Position numbers and translations under genes: made by a program. A stretch of DNA of 64,000 bases, from assembly GCF_050948175.1 (NCBI RefSeq), contig NW_027490098.1, positions 1,798,001 to 1,862,000 of the forward strand, given 5' to 3'. Of this stretch, positions 1 to 13,879 are shown piece after piece. The notes below the pieces were generated by a model. The model was not told the DNA's origin. It made no database searches and saw nothing but the letters and a program-made list of their open reading frames with translations. The stretch's first letter is position 1. Each line of letters begins with the position of its first letter. The stretch is from Xylocopa sonorina. Lineage: Eukaryota > Arthropoda > Insecta > Hymenoptera > Apidae.

Positions 1-2298
1 GTCGCATTTACATTCATTTGAAGCGTAGACGAGGAATCCATGACACTTCGCAAATCATATTATTTCTTACCATGAAACATAGAAATGAGATGCGATATCG
101 CGTTTTAAGAAGCATTAGAAATCTATTGCTACGATACGTAGACATCTGCAAACGCTATTTCATAGCGAGGAAGTGTCGCATTTACATTCATTTGAAGTGT
201 AGACGAGGAATACATGACACTTCGCAAATCATATTATATCTTACCACGAAACATAGAAATGAGATGCGATATCGCGTTTTAAGAAGCATTAGAAATCTAT
301 TGCTACGATACGTAGACATCTGCAAACGCTATTTCCTTGCAAGGAAGTGTCGCATTTACATTCATTTGAAGTGTAGACGAGGAATCCATGACACTTCGCA
401 AATCATATTATATCTTACCATGAAACATAGAAATGAGATGCTATATCGCGTTTTAAGAAGCATTAGAAATCTATTGCTACGATACGTAGACATCCGCAAA
501 CGCTATTTCTTTGCAAGGAAGTGTCGCATTTACATTCATTTGAAGTGTAGACGAGGAATACATTACTCTTCGCAAATCATATTATATCTTACCATAAAAC
601 ATAGAAATGAGATGCCATATCACGTTTTAAGAAGCATTAGAAATCTATTGCTACTATACGTAGACATCTGCACACGCTATTTCCTTGCAAGGAAGTGTCG
701 CATTTACATTCATTTGAAGTGCAGACGAGGAATACATAACACTTCGCAAATCATATTATATCTTACCATGAAACATAAAAATGAGATGCGATATCGCGTT
801 TTAAGGATCATAAGAACTCTATTGCTACGATACGTAGACATCTGCAAACGCTATTTCCATGCAAGGAAGTGTCGCATTTACATTCATTTCAAGTATAGAC
901 AAGGAATACATAACACTTCGCAAATCATATAATATCTCACCATGAAACATAGAAATGAGATGCGATATCGCGTTTTAAGAAGCATTAGAACTCTATTGCT
1001 ACGATACGTAGACATCTGCAAACGCTATTTCTTTGCAAGGAAGTGTAGCATTTACATTCATTTGAAGTGTAGACGAGGAATACATAACACTTCGCAATGA
1101 ATATTATATCTTACCATAAAACATAGATATGTGATGCAATATCTCGTTTTAAGAAGCATTTGAACTCTATTGCTTCGATATGTAGACATCTGCAGACGCT
1201 ATTTCCTTGCAAGGAAGTGTCGCATTTACATTCATTTGAAGTGTAGACGAGGAATCCATGACACTTCGCAAATCATATTATTTCTTACCATGAAACATAG
1301 AAATGAGATGCGATATCGCGTTTTAAGAAGCATTAGAAATCTATTGCTACGATACGTAGACATCTGCAAACGCTATTTCATAGCGAGGAAGTGTCGCATT
1401 TACATTCATTTGAAGTGTAGACGAGGAATACATGACACTTCGCAAATCATATTATATCTTACCACGAAACATAGAAATGAGATGCGATATCGCGTTTTAA
1501 GAAGCATTAGAAATCTATTGCTACGATACGTAGACATCTGCAAACGCTATTTCCTTGCAAGGAAGTGTCGCATTTACATTCATTTGAAGTGTAGACGAGG
1601 AATCCATGACACTTCGCAAATCATATTATATCTTACCATGAAACATAGAAATGAGATGCGATATCGCGTTTTAAGAAGCATTAGAAATCTATTGCTACGA
1701 TACGTAGACATCTGCAAACGCTATTTCTTTGCAAGGAAGTGTCGCATTTACATTCATTTGAAGTGTAGACGAGGAATACATGACTCTTCGCAAATCATAT
1801 TATATCTTACCATAAAACATAGAAATGAGATGCGATATCACGTTTTAAGAAGCATTAGAAATCTATTCCTACGATACGTAGACATCTGCACACGCTATTT
1901 CCTTGCAAGGAAGTGTCGCATTTACATTCATTTGAAGTGTAGACGAGGAATACATAACACTTCGCAAATCATATTATATCTTACCATGAAACATAAAAAT
2001 GAGATGCGATATCGCATTTTAAGGATCATAAGAACTCTATTGCTACGATACGTAGACATCTGCAAACGCTATTTCCATGCAAGGAAGTGTCGCATTTACA
2101 TTCATTTGAAGTATAGACAAGGAATACATAACACTTCGCAAATCATATAATATCTCACCATGAAACATAGAAATGAGATGGGATATCGCGTTTTAAGAAG
2201 CATTAGAACTCTATTGCTACGATACGTAGACATCTGCAAACGCTATTTCTTTGCAAGGAAGTGTCGCATTTACATTCATTTGAAGTGTAGTCGAGGAA
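1..2298 (+). repeat. Heptamer (1,218-bp) higher-order repeat, two copies
   Basis: The stretch from 1 to about 1,080 recurs at about 1,219-2,298, an offset of seven monomers. Shared diagnostic variants include ATTATTTCTTACC (near 58 and 1,276), TTTCATAGCGAGG (near 169 and 1,377), the TTACCACGAAAC variant (near 241 and 1,459) and the stop-creating CATATAATATCTC (near 926 and 2,144). The copies differ at scattered bases, for example a G to T change in the GCGATATCGC dyad near 440 in copy one. This is a local amplification inside the left array, not a gene. Confidence 0.85.
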
Positions 2299-2879
2299 TA
2301 CATGACACTCCGCAAATCATATTATATCTTACCATGAAGCATAGAAATGAGATGCGATATCGCGTTTTAAGAAGCATTAGAAATCTATTGCTACGATACG
2401 TAGACATCTGCAAACGCTATTTCCTTGCGAGGAAGTGTCGCATTTACATTCATTTGAAGTGTAGACGAGGAATACATGACACTTCGCAAATCATATTATA
2501 TCTTACCATGAAACATAGAAATGAGATGCGATATCGCGTTTTAAGAAGCATTAGAAATCTATTGCTACGATACGTAGACATCTGCAAACGCTATTTCCTT
2601 GCGAGGAAGTGTCGCATTTACATTCATTTGAAGTGTAGACGAGGAATACATGACACATCGCAAATCATATTATATCTTACCATGAAACATAGTAATGAGA
2701 TGCGATATCGCGTTTTAAGAATCATAAGAACTCTATTGCTACGGTACGTAGATAACTGCAAACTCTATTTCCTTGCAAGCAAGTGTCGCATTTACATTCA
2801 TTTGCAGTGTAGACGAGGAATACATAACACTTCGCAATGAATATTATATCTTACCATGAAACATAGATATGAGATGCAA

Positions 2880-5520
2880 TATCTCGTTTTAAGAAGCATT
2901 TGAACTCTATTGCTTCGATACGTAGACATCTGCAAACGCTATTTCCTTGCGAGGAAGTGTCGCATTTACATTCATTTGAAGTGTAGACGAGGAATACATG
3001 ACACTTCGCAAATCATATTATATCTTACCATGAAACATAGAAATGAGATGCGACATCGAGTTTTAAGAATCATAAGAACTCTATTGCTACGATACGTAGA
3101 TAACTGCAAACACTATTTCCTTGCAAGGAAGTGTCGCATTTACATTCATTTGAAGTGTAGACGAGGAATACATAACACTTCGCAATGAATATTGTATCTT
3201 GCCATGAAACACAGATATGAGATGCAATATCTCGTTTTAAGAAGCATTTGAACTCTATTGCTTCGATACGTAGCAGACATCTGCAAACGCTATTTCCTTG
3301 CGAGGAAGTGTCGCATTTACATTCATTTGAAGTGTAGACGAGGAATACATGACACTTCGCAAATCATATTATATCTTACCATGAAACATAGAAATGAGAT
3401 GCGACATCGAGTTTTAAGAATCATAAGAACTCTATTGCTACGATACGTAGATAACTGCAAACACTATTTCCTTGCAAGGAAGTGTCGCATTTACATTCAT
3501 TTGAAGCGTAGACGAGGAATACATGACACTTCGCAAATCATATTATACCTTACCATGAAACATAGAAATGAGATGCGATATCGCGTTTTAAGAAGCATTA
3601 GAAATCTATTGCTACGATACGTAGACATCTGCAAACGCTATTTCTTTGCAAGGAAGTGTCGCATTTACATTCATTTGAAGTGTAGACGAGGAATACATGA
3701 CTCTTCGCAAATCATATTATATCTTACCATGAAACATAGAAATGAGATGCGATATCGCTTTTTAAGAAGCATTAGAAATCTATTGCTACGATACGTAGAC
3801 ATCTGCAAACGCTATTTCCTTGCAAGGAAGTGTCGCATTTACATTCATTTGAAGTGTAGACGAGGAATACATAACACTTCGCAAATCATATAATATCTCA
3901 CCATGAAACAGAAATGAGATGCGATATCGCGTTTTAAGAAGCATTAGAAATCTATTGCTACGATACGTAGACATCTGCAAACGCTATTTCCTTGCGAGGA
4001 AGTGTCGCATTTACATTCATTTGAAGTGTAGACGAGGAATACATGACACTTCGCAAATCATATTATATCTTACCATGAAACATAGAAATGAGATGCGATA
4101 TCGCGTTTTAAGAAGCATTAGAAATCTATTGCTACGATACGTAGACATCTGCAAACGCTATTTCCTTGCGAGGAAGTGTCGCATTTACATTCATTTGAAG
4201 TGTAGACGAGGAATACATGACACATCGCAAATCATATTATATCTTACCATGAAACATAGTAATGAGATGCGATATCGCGTTTTAAGAATCATAAGAACTC
4301 TATTGCTACGGTACGTAGATAACTGCAAACACTATTTCCTTGCAAGCAAGTGTCGCATTTACATTCATTTGAAGTGTAGACGAGGAATACATAACACTTC
4401 GCAATGAATATTATATCTTACCATGAAACATAGATATGAGATGCAATATCTCGTTTTAAGAAGCATTTGAACTCTATTGCTTCGATACGTAGACATCTGC
4501 AAACGCTATTTCCTTGCGAGGAAGTGTCGCATTTACATTCATTTGAAGTGTAGACGAGGAATACATGACACTTCGCAAATCATATTATATCTTACCATGA
4601 AACATAGAAATGAGATGCGACATCGAGTTTTAAGAATCATAAGAACTCTATTGCTACGATACGTAGATAACTGCAAACACTATTTCCTTGCAAGGAAGTG
4701 TCGCATTTACATTCATTTGAAGTGTAGACGAGTAATACATAACACTTCGCAATGAATATTGTATCATGCCATGAAACACAGATATGAGATGCAATATCTC
4801 GTTTTAAGAAGCATTTGAACTCTATTGCTTCGATACGTAGACATCTGCAAACGCTATTTCCTTGCGAGGAAGTGTCGCATTTACATTCATTTGAAGTGTA
4901 GACGAGGAATACATGACACTTCGCAAATCATATTATATCTTACCATGAAACATAGAAATGAGATGCGACATCGAGTTTTAAGAATCATAAGAACTCTATT
5001 GCTACGATACGTAGATAACTGCAAACACTATTTCCTTGCAAGGAAGTGTCGCATTTACATTCATTTGAAGTGTAGACGAGGAATACATAACACTTCGCAA
5101 TGAATATTGTATCTTGCCATGAAACACAGATATGAGATGCAATATCTCGTTTTAAGAAGCATTTGAACTCTATTGCTTCGATACGTAGTAGACATCTGCA
5201 AACGCTATTTCCTTGCAAGGAAGTGTCGCATTTACATTCATTTGAAGTGTAGACGAGTAATCCATGACACTTCGCAAATCATATTATATCTTACCATGAA
5301 ACATAGAAATGAGATGCGATATCGCGTTTTAAGAAGCATTAGAAATCTATTGCTACGATACGTAGACATCTGCAAACGCTATTTCCTAGCGAGGAAGTGT
5401 CGCATTTACATTCATTTGAAGCGTAGACGAGGAATACATGACACTTCGCAAATCATATTATACCTTACCATGAAACATAGAAATGAGATGCGATATCGCG
5501 TTTTAAGAAGCATTAGAAAT
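2880..5520 (+). repeat. Nested dimer (348-bp) and 9-mer higher-order repeats
   Basis: Units with a class B monomer followed by a monomer containing GATGCGACATCGAG recur at about 2,910, 3,258, 4,477, 4,825 and 5,173. Neighbouring units are 348 bp (two monomers) apart. The set 2,910/3,258 recurs at 4,477/4,825 with an offset of 1,567 bp, nine monomers plus one base. That extra base is explained by a 3-bp insertion (GTAGCAGAC) near 3,272 and a 2-bp deletion (AAACAGAAATG) near 3,907. A further copy at an offset of 1,915 bp links 3,258-3,980 to 5,173-5,895. Confidence 0.8.
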
Positions 5521-8054
5521 CTATTGCTACGATACGTAGACATCTGCAAACGCTATTTCTTTGCAAGGAAGTGTCGCATTTACATTCATTTGAAGTGTAG
5601 ACGAGGAATACATGACTCTTCGCAAATCATATTATATCTTACCATGAAACATAGAAATGAGATGCGATATCGCTTTTTAAGAAGCATTAGAAATCTATTG
5701 CTACGATACGTAGACATCTGCAAACGCTATTTCCTTGCAAGGAAGTGTCGCATTTACATTCATTTGAAGTGTAGACGAGGAATACATAACACTTCGCAAA
5801 TCATATAATATCTCACCATGAAACAGAAATGAGATGCGATATCGCGTTTTAAGAAGCATTAGAAATCTATTGCTACGATACGCAGACATCTGCAAACGCT
5901 ATTTCCTTGCGAGGAAGTGTCGCATTTACATTCATTTGAAGTGTAGACGAGGAATACATGACACTTCGCAAATCATATTATATCTTACCATGAAACATAG
6001 AAATGAGATGCGATATCGCGTTTTAAGAAGCATTAGAAATCTATTGCTACGATACGTAGACATCTGCAAACGCTATTTCCTTGCGAGGAAGTGTCGCATT
6101 TACATTCATTTGAAGTGTAGACGAGGAATACATGACACTTCGCAAATCATATTATATCTTACCATGAAACATAGAAATGAGATGCGATATCGCGTTTTAA
6201 GAAGCATTAGAAATCTATAGCTACGATACGTAGACATCTGCAAACGCTATTTCTTTGCAAGGAAGTGTCGCATTTACATTCATTTGAAGTGTAGACGAGG
6301 AATACATGACACTTCGCAAATCATATTATATCTTACCATGAAACATAGAAATGAGATGCGATATCGCGTTTTAAGAAGCATTAGAAATCTATTGCTACGA
6401 TACGTAGACATCTGCAAACGCTATTTCCTTGCAAGGAAGTGTCGCATTTACATTCATTTGAAGTGTAGACGAGGAATCCATGACACTTCGCAAATCATAT
6501 TATATCTTACCATGAAACATAGAAATGAGATGCGATATCGCGTTTTAAGAATCATAAGAACTCTATTGCTACGATACGTAGATAACTGCAAACACTATTT
6601 CCTTGCAAGGAAGTGTCGCGTTTACATTCATTTGAAGTGTAGACGAGGAATACATAACACTTCGCAATGAATATTATATCTTACCATGAAACATAGATAT
6701 GAGATGCGATATCTCGTTTTAAGAAGCATTTGAACTCTATTGCTTCGATACGTAGACATCTGCAAACGCTATTTCCATGCAAGGAAGTGTCGCATTTACA
6801 TTCATTTGAAGTGTAGACGAGGAATACATAACTCTTCGCAATGAATATTATATCTTACCATGAAACATAGATATGAGATGCAATATCTCGTTTTAAGAAG
6901 CATTTGAACTCTATTGCTTCGATACGTAGACATCTGCAGACGCTATTTCCTTGCAAGGAAGTGTCGCATTTACATTCATTTGAAGTGTAGACGAGGAATC
7001 CATGACACTTCGCAAATCATATTATATCTTACCATGAAACATAGAAATGAGATGCGATATCGCGTTTTAAGAAGCATTAGAAATCTATTGCTACGATACG
7101 TAGACATCTGCAAACGCTATTTCCTTGCGAGGAAGTGTCGCATTTACATTCATTTGAAGTGTAGACGAGGAATACATGACACTTCGCAAATCATATTATA
7201 TCTTACCATTAAACATAGAAATGAGATGCGATATCGCGTTTTAAGAAGCATTAGAAATCTATTGCTACGATACGTAGACATCTGCAAACGCTATTTCCTT
7301 GCAAGGAAGTGTCGCATTTACATTCACTTGAAGTGTAGACGAGGAATCCATGACACTTCGCAAATCATATTATATCTTACCATTAAACATAGAAATGAGA
7401 TGCGATATCGCGTTTTAAGAAGCATTAGAAATCTATTGCTACGATACGTAGACATCTGCAAACGCTATTTCCTTGCGAGGAAGTGTCGCATTTACATTCA
7501 TTTGAAGTGTAGACGAGGAATACATGACACTTCGCAAATCATATTATATCTTACCATGAAACATAGAAATGAGATGCGATATCGCGTTTTAAGGAGCATT
7601 AGAAATCTATTGCTACGATACGTAGACATCTGCAAACGCTATTTCCTTGCAAGGAAGTGTCGCATTTACATTCATTTGAAGTGTAGACGAGGAATACATA
7701 ACACTTCGCAAACCATATTATATCTTACCATGAAACATAAAAATGAGATGCGATATCGCGTTTTAAGAAGCATTAGAAATCTGTTGCTACGATACGTAGA
7801 CATCTGCAAACGCTATTTCCTTGCAAGGAAGTGTCGCATTTACATTCATTTGAAGTGTAGACGAGGAATCCATGACACTTCGCAAATCATATTATATCTT
7901 ACCATGAAACATAGAAATGAGATGCGATATCGCGTTTTAAGAAGCATTAGAAATCTATTGCTACGATACGTAGACATCTGCAAACGCTATTTCCTAGCGA
8001 GGAAGTGTCGCATTTACATTCATTTGAATTGTAGACGAGGAATACATAACACTT

Positions 8055-8980
8055 CGCAATGAATATTATATCTTACCATGAAACATAGATATGAGATGCA
8101 ATATCTCGTTTTAAGAAGCACTTGAACTCTATTGCCTCGATACGTAGACATCTGCAAACGCTATTTCCACGCAAGGAAGTGTCGCATTTACATTCATTTG
8201 TAGTGTAGACGAGGAATACATAACACTTCGCAAATCATATAATATCTCACCATGAAACATAGAAATGAGATGCGATATCGCGTTTTAAGAAGCATTAGAA
8301 CTCTATTGCTACGATACGTAGACATCTGCAAACGCTATTTCTTTGCAAGGAAGTGTCGCATTTACATTCATTTGAAGTGTAGACGAGGAATACATGACAC
8401 TTCGCAAATCATATTATATCTTACCATGAAACGTAGAAATGAGATGCGATATCGCGTATGAAGAAGCATTAGAAATCTATTTCTACGATACGTAGACATC
8501 TGCAAACGCTATTTCCTTGCGAGGAAGTGTCGCATTTACATTCATTTGAAGTGTAGACGAGGAATACATGACACTTCGCAAATCATATTATATCTTACCA
8601 TGAAACATAGAAATGAGATGCGATATCGCGTTTTAAGAATCATAAGAACTCTATTGCTACGATACGTAGATAACTGCAAACACTATTTCCTTGCAAGGAA
8701 GTGTCGCATTTACATTCATTTGAAGTGTAGACGAGGAATACATAACACTTCGCAATGAATATTATATCTTACCATGAAACATAGATATGCGATGCAATAT
8801 CTCGTTTTAAGAAGCATTTGAACTATATTGCTTCGATACGTAGACACCTGCAGACGCTATTTCCTTGCAAGGAAGTGTCGCATTTACATTCATTTGAAGT
8901 GTAGACGAGGAATCCATGACACTTCGCAAATCATATTATATCTTACCATGAAACATAGAAATGAGATGCGATATAGCGTT
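8055..8980 (+). repeat. Segmental copy 1 of a ~0.9-kb satellite block
   Basis: This block recurs at 11,186-12,111 with an offset of 3,131 bp (18 monomers minus one base). Shared markers are the TTTCCACGCAAGG variant, CATTTGTAGTGTAG and the AAACGTAGAAATG variant. The missing base is explained by a 1-bp deletion in the central palindrome of a monomer near 9,388 (TTCCTTCAAGGAA). Copy 1 has its own change at about 8,458, where TTTTAAG became TATGAAG. Confidence 0.75.
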
Positions 8981-10375
8981 TTAAGAAGCATTAGAAATCT
9001 ATTGCTACGATACGTAGACATCTGCAAACGCTATTTCCTTGCAAGGAAGTGTCGCATTTACATTCATTTGAAGTGTAGACGAGGAATCCATGACACTTCG
9101 CAAATCATATTATATCTTACCATTAAACATAGAATTGAGATGCGATATCGCGTTTTAAGAAGCATTAGAAATCTATTGCTACGATACGTAGACATCTGCA
9201 AACGCTATTTCCTTGCAAGGAAGTGTCGCATTTACATTCATTTGAAGTGTAGACGAGGAATCCATGACACTTCGCAAATCATATTATATCTTACCATTAA
9301 ACATAGAAATGAGATGCGATATCGCGTTTTAAGAAGCATTAGAAATCTATTGCTACGATATGTAGACATCTGCAAACGCTATTTCCTTCAAGGAAGTGTC
9401 GCATTTACATTCATTTGAAGTGTAGACGAGGAATCCATGACACTTCGCAAATCATATTATATCTTACCATGAAACATAGAAATGAGATGCGATATCGCGT
9501 TTTAAGAAGCATTAGAAATCTATAGCTACGATACGTAGACATCTGCAAACGCTATTTCTTTGCTAGGAAGTGTCGCATTTACATTCATTTAAAGTGTAGA
9601 CGAGGAATACATGACACTTCGCAAATCATATTATATCTTCCCATGAAACATAGAAATGAGATGCGATATCGCGTTTTAAGGAGCATTAGAAATCTATTGC
9701 TACGATACGTAGACATCTGCAAACGCTATTTCCTTGCAAGGAAGTGTCGCATTTACATTCATTTGAAGTGTAGACGAGGAATCCATGACACTTCGCAAAT
9801 CATATTATATCTTACCATGAAACATAGAAATGAGATGCGATATCGCGTTTTAAGAATCATAAGAACTCTATTGCTACGATACGTAGATAACTGCAAACAC
9901 TATTTCCTTGCAAGGAAGTGTCGCGTTTACATTCATTTGAAGTGTAGACGAGGAATACATAACACTTCGCAATGAATATTATATCTTACCATGAAACATA
10001 GATATGGGATGCAATATCTCGTTTTAAGAAGCATTTGAACTATATTGCTTCGATACGTAGACACCTGCAGACGCTATTTCCTTGCAAGGAAGTGTCACAT
10101 TTACATTCATTTGAAGTGTAGACGAGGAATCCATGACACTTCGCAAATCATATTATATCTTACCACGAAACATAGAAATGAGATGCGATATCGCGTTTTA
10201 AGAGGCATTAGAAATCTATTGCTACGATACGTAGACGTCTGCAAACGCTATTTCCTTGCAAGGAAGTGTCGCATTTACATTCATTTGAAGTGTAGACGAG
10301 GAATCCATGACACTTCGCAAATCATATTATATCTTATCATTAAACATAGAAATGAGATGCGATTTCGCGTTTTAA

Positions 10376-10569
10376 GAAGCATTAGAAATCTATTGCTGTG
10401 ATACCTAGACATCCCCAGACGCTATTTCCTACCAAGGAAGTGTCGCATTTACATTCATTTGAATCGTAGACGAGGAATACATAACACTTCGCAAATCACA
10501 TTATATCGCACGATGAAACATAGAAATGGGATGCGATAACGCGTTTTATGAAGCATTAGAAATCTATTG
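10376..10569 (+). repeat. Divergent satellite monomer typical of the right array
   Basis: This stretch carries a block of linked variants that I see nowhere else in the left array: GCTGTGATACCTAGACATCC, TTTCCTACCAAGGAAG, GAATCGTAGACG, ATATCGCACGATGAAAC and GCGATAACGCGTTTTATGAAG. The reverse complement of 44,461-44,654 matches it over 194 bp with three differences by eye. The CTACGATACGTAG dyad is destroyed and the TTCCTTGCAAGGAA dyad is altered. It is the clearest sequence link between the two inverted arrays. Confidence 0.9.
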
Positions 10570-11185
10570 CTACGATACGTAGACATCTGCAAACGCTATT
10601 TCCTTGCAAGGAAGTGTCGCATTTACATTCATTTGAAGTGTAGACGAGGAATCCATGACACTTCGCAAATCATATTATATCTTACCATGAAACATAGAAA
10701 TGAGATGCGATATCGCGTTTTAAGAAACATTAGAAATCTATAGCTGCGATACGTAGACATCTGCAAACGCTATTTCTTTGCAAGGAAGTGTCGCATTTAC
10801 ATTCATTTAAAGTGTAGACGAGGAATACATGACACTTCGCAAATCATATTATATCTTACCATGAAACATAGAAATGAGATGCGATATCGCGTTTTAAGGA
10901 GCATTAGAAATCTATTGCTACGATACGTAGACATCTGCAAACGCTGTTTCCTTGTAAGGAAGTGTCGCATTTACATTCATTTGAAGTGTAGACGAGGAAT
11001 CCATGACACTTCGCAAATCATATTATATCTTACCATGAAACATAGAAATGAGATGCGATATCGCGTTTTAAGAATCATAAGAACACTATTGCTACGATAC
11101 GTAGATAACTGCAAACACTATTTCCTTGCAAGGAAGTGTCGCGTTTACATTCATTTGAAGTGTAGACGAGGAATAAAATACACTT

Positions 11186-12111
11186 CGCAATGAATATTAT
11201 ATCTTACCATGAAACATAGATATGAGATGCAATATCTCGTTTTAAGAAGCATTTGAACTCTATTGCTTCGATACGTAGACATCTGCAAACGCTATTTCCA
11301 CGCAAGGAAGTGTCGCATTTACATTCATTTGTAGTGTAGACGAGGAATACATAACACTTCGCAAATCATATAATATCTCACCATGAAACATAGAAATGAG
11401 ATGCGATATCGCGTTTTAAGAAGCATTAGAACTCTATTGCTACGATACGTAGACATCTGCAAACGCTATTTCTTTGCAAGGAAGTGTCGCATTTACATTC
11501 ATTTGAAGTGTAGACGAGGAATACATGACACTTCGCAAATCATATTATATCTTACCATGAAACGTAGAAATGAGATGCGATATCGCGTTTTAAGAAGCAT
11601 TAGAAATCTATTGCTACGATACGTAGACATCTGCAAACGCTATTTCCTTGCGAGGAAGTGTCGCATTTACATTCATTTGAAGTGTAGACGAGGAATACAT
11701 GACACTTCGCAAATCATATTATATCTTACCATGAAACATAGAAATGAGATGCGATATCGCGTTTTAAGAATCATAAGAACTCTATTGCTACGATACGTAG
11801 ATAACTGCAAACACTATTTCCTTGCAAGGAAGTGTCGCATTTACATTCATTTGAAGTGTAGACGAGGAATACATAACACTTCGCAATGAATATTATATCT
11901 TACCATGAAACATAGATATGCGATGCAATATCTCGTTTTAAGAAGCATTTGAACTATATTGCTTCGATACGTAGACACCTGCAGACGCTATTTCCTTGCA
12001 AGGAAGTGTCGCATTTACATTCATTTGAAGTGTAGACGAGGAATCCATGACACTTCGCAAATCATATTATATCTTACCATGAAACATAGAAATGAGTTGC
12101 GATATCGCGTT
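11186..12111 (+). repeat. Segmental copy 2 of a ~0.9-kb satellite block
   Basis: Partner of 8,055-8,980. Downstream of about 12,111 the two copies diverge in monomer type: this one continues with an ATCATAAGAAC monomer, the other with an AGCATTAGAAATC monomer. The crossover therefore happened within a monomer rather than at a defined edge. Confidence 0.75.
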
Positions 12112-13879
12112 TTAAGAATCATAAGAACTCTATTGCTACGATACGTAGATAACTGCAAACACTATTTCCTTGCAAGGAAGTGTCGCATTTACATTCATTT
12201 GAAGTGTAGACGAGGAATACATAACACTTCGCAATGAATATTATATCTTACCATGAAACATAGATATGGGATGCAATATCTCGTTTTAAGAAGCATTTGA
12301 ACTATATTGCTTCGATACGTAGACACCTGCAGACGCTATTTCCTTGCAAGGAAGTGTCGCATTTACATTCATTTGAAGTGTAGACGAGGAATCCATGACA
12401 CTTCGCAAATCATATTATATCTTACCATGAAACATAGAAATGAGATGCGATATCGCGTTTTAAGAAGCATTAGAAATCTATTGCTACGATACGTAGACAT
12501 CTGCAAACGCTATTTCCTTGCAAGGAAGTGTCGCATTTACATTCATTTGAAGTGTAGATGAGGAATCCATGACACTTCGCAAATCATATTATATCTTACC
12601 ATTAAACATAGAAATGAGATGCGATATCGCGTTCTAAGAAGCATTAGAAATCTATTGCTACGATATGTAGACATCTGCAAACGCTATTTCCTTGCAAGGA
12701 AGTGTCGCATTTACATTCATTTGAAGTGTAGACGAGGAATCCATGACACTTCGCAAATCATATTATATCTTACCATGAAACATAGAAATGAGATGCGATA
12801 TCGCGTTTTAAGAAGCATTAGAAATCTATAGCTACGATACGTAGACATCTGCAAACGCTATTTCTTTGCAAGGAAGTGTCGCATTTACATTCATTTGAAG
12901 TGTAGACGAGGAATACATGACACTTCGCAAATCATATTATATCTTACCATGAAACATAGAAATGAGATGCGATATCGCGTTTTAAGAAGCATTAGAAATC
13001 TATTGCTACGATACGTAGACATCTGCAAACGCTATTTCCTTGCAAGGAAGTGTCGCATTTACATTCATTTGAAGTGTAGACGAGGAATCCATGACACTTC
13101 GCAAATCATATTATATCTTACCATGAAACATAGAAATGAGATGCGATATCGCGTTTTAAGAATCATAAGAACTCTATTGCTACGATACGTAGATAACTGC
13201 AAACACTATTTCCTTGCAAGGAAGTGTCGCGTTTAGATTCATTTGAAGTGTAGACGAGGAATACATAACACTTCGCAATGAATATTATATCTTACCATGA
13301 AACATAGATATGAGATGCGATATCTCGTTTTAAGAAGCATTTGAACTATATTGCTTCGATATGTACACATCTGCAGACGCTATTTCCTTACAAGGAAGTG
13401 TCGCATTTACATTCATTTGAAGTGTAGACGAGGAATCCATGACACTTCGCAAATCATATTATATCTTACCATGAAACATAGAAATGAGATGCGATATCGC
13501 GTTTTAAGAAGCATTAGAAATCTATTGCTGGGATACGTAGACATCTGCAAACGCTATTTCCTAGCGAGGAAGTGTCGCATTTACATTCATTTGAAGTGTA
13601 GACGAGGAATACATGACACTTCGCAAATCATATTATATCTTACCATGAAACATAGAAATGAGATGCGATATCGCGTTTTAAGAAGCATTAGAAATCTATT
13701 GCTACGATACGTAGACATCTGCAAACGCTATTTCCTTGCAAGGAAGTGTCGCATTTACATTCATTTGAAGTGTAGACGAGGAATCCATGACACTTCGCAA
13801 ATCATATTATATCTTACCATGAAACATAGAAATGAGATGCGATATCGCGTTTTAAGAAGCATTAGAAATCTATTGCTAC

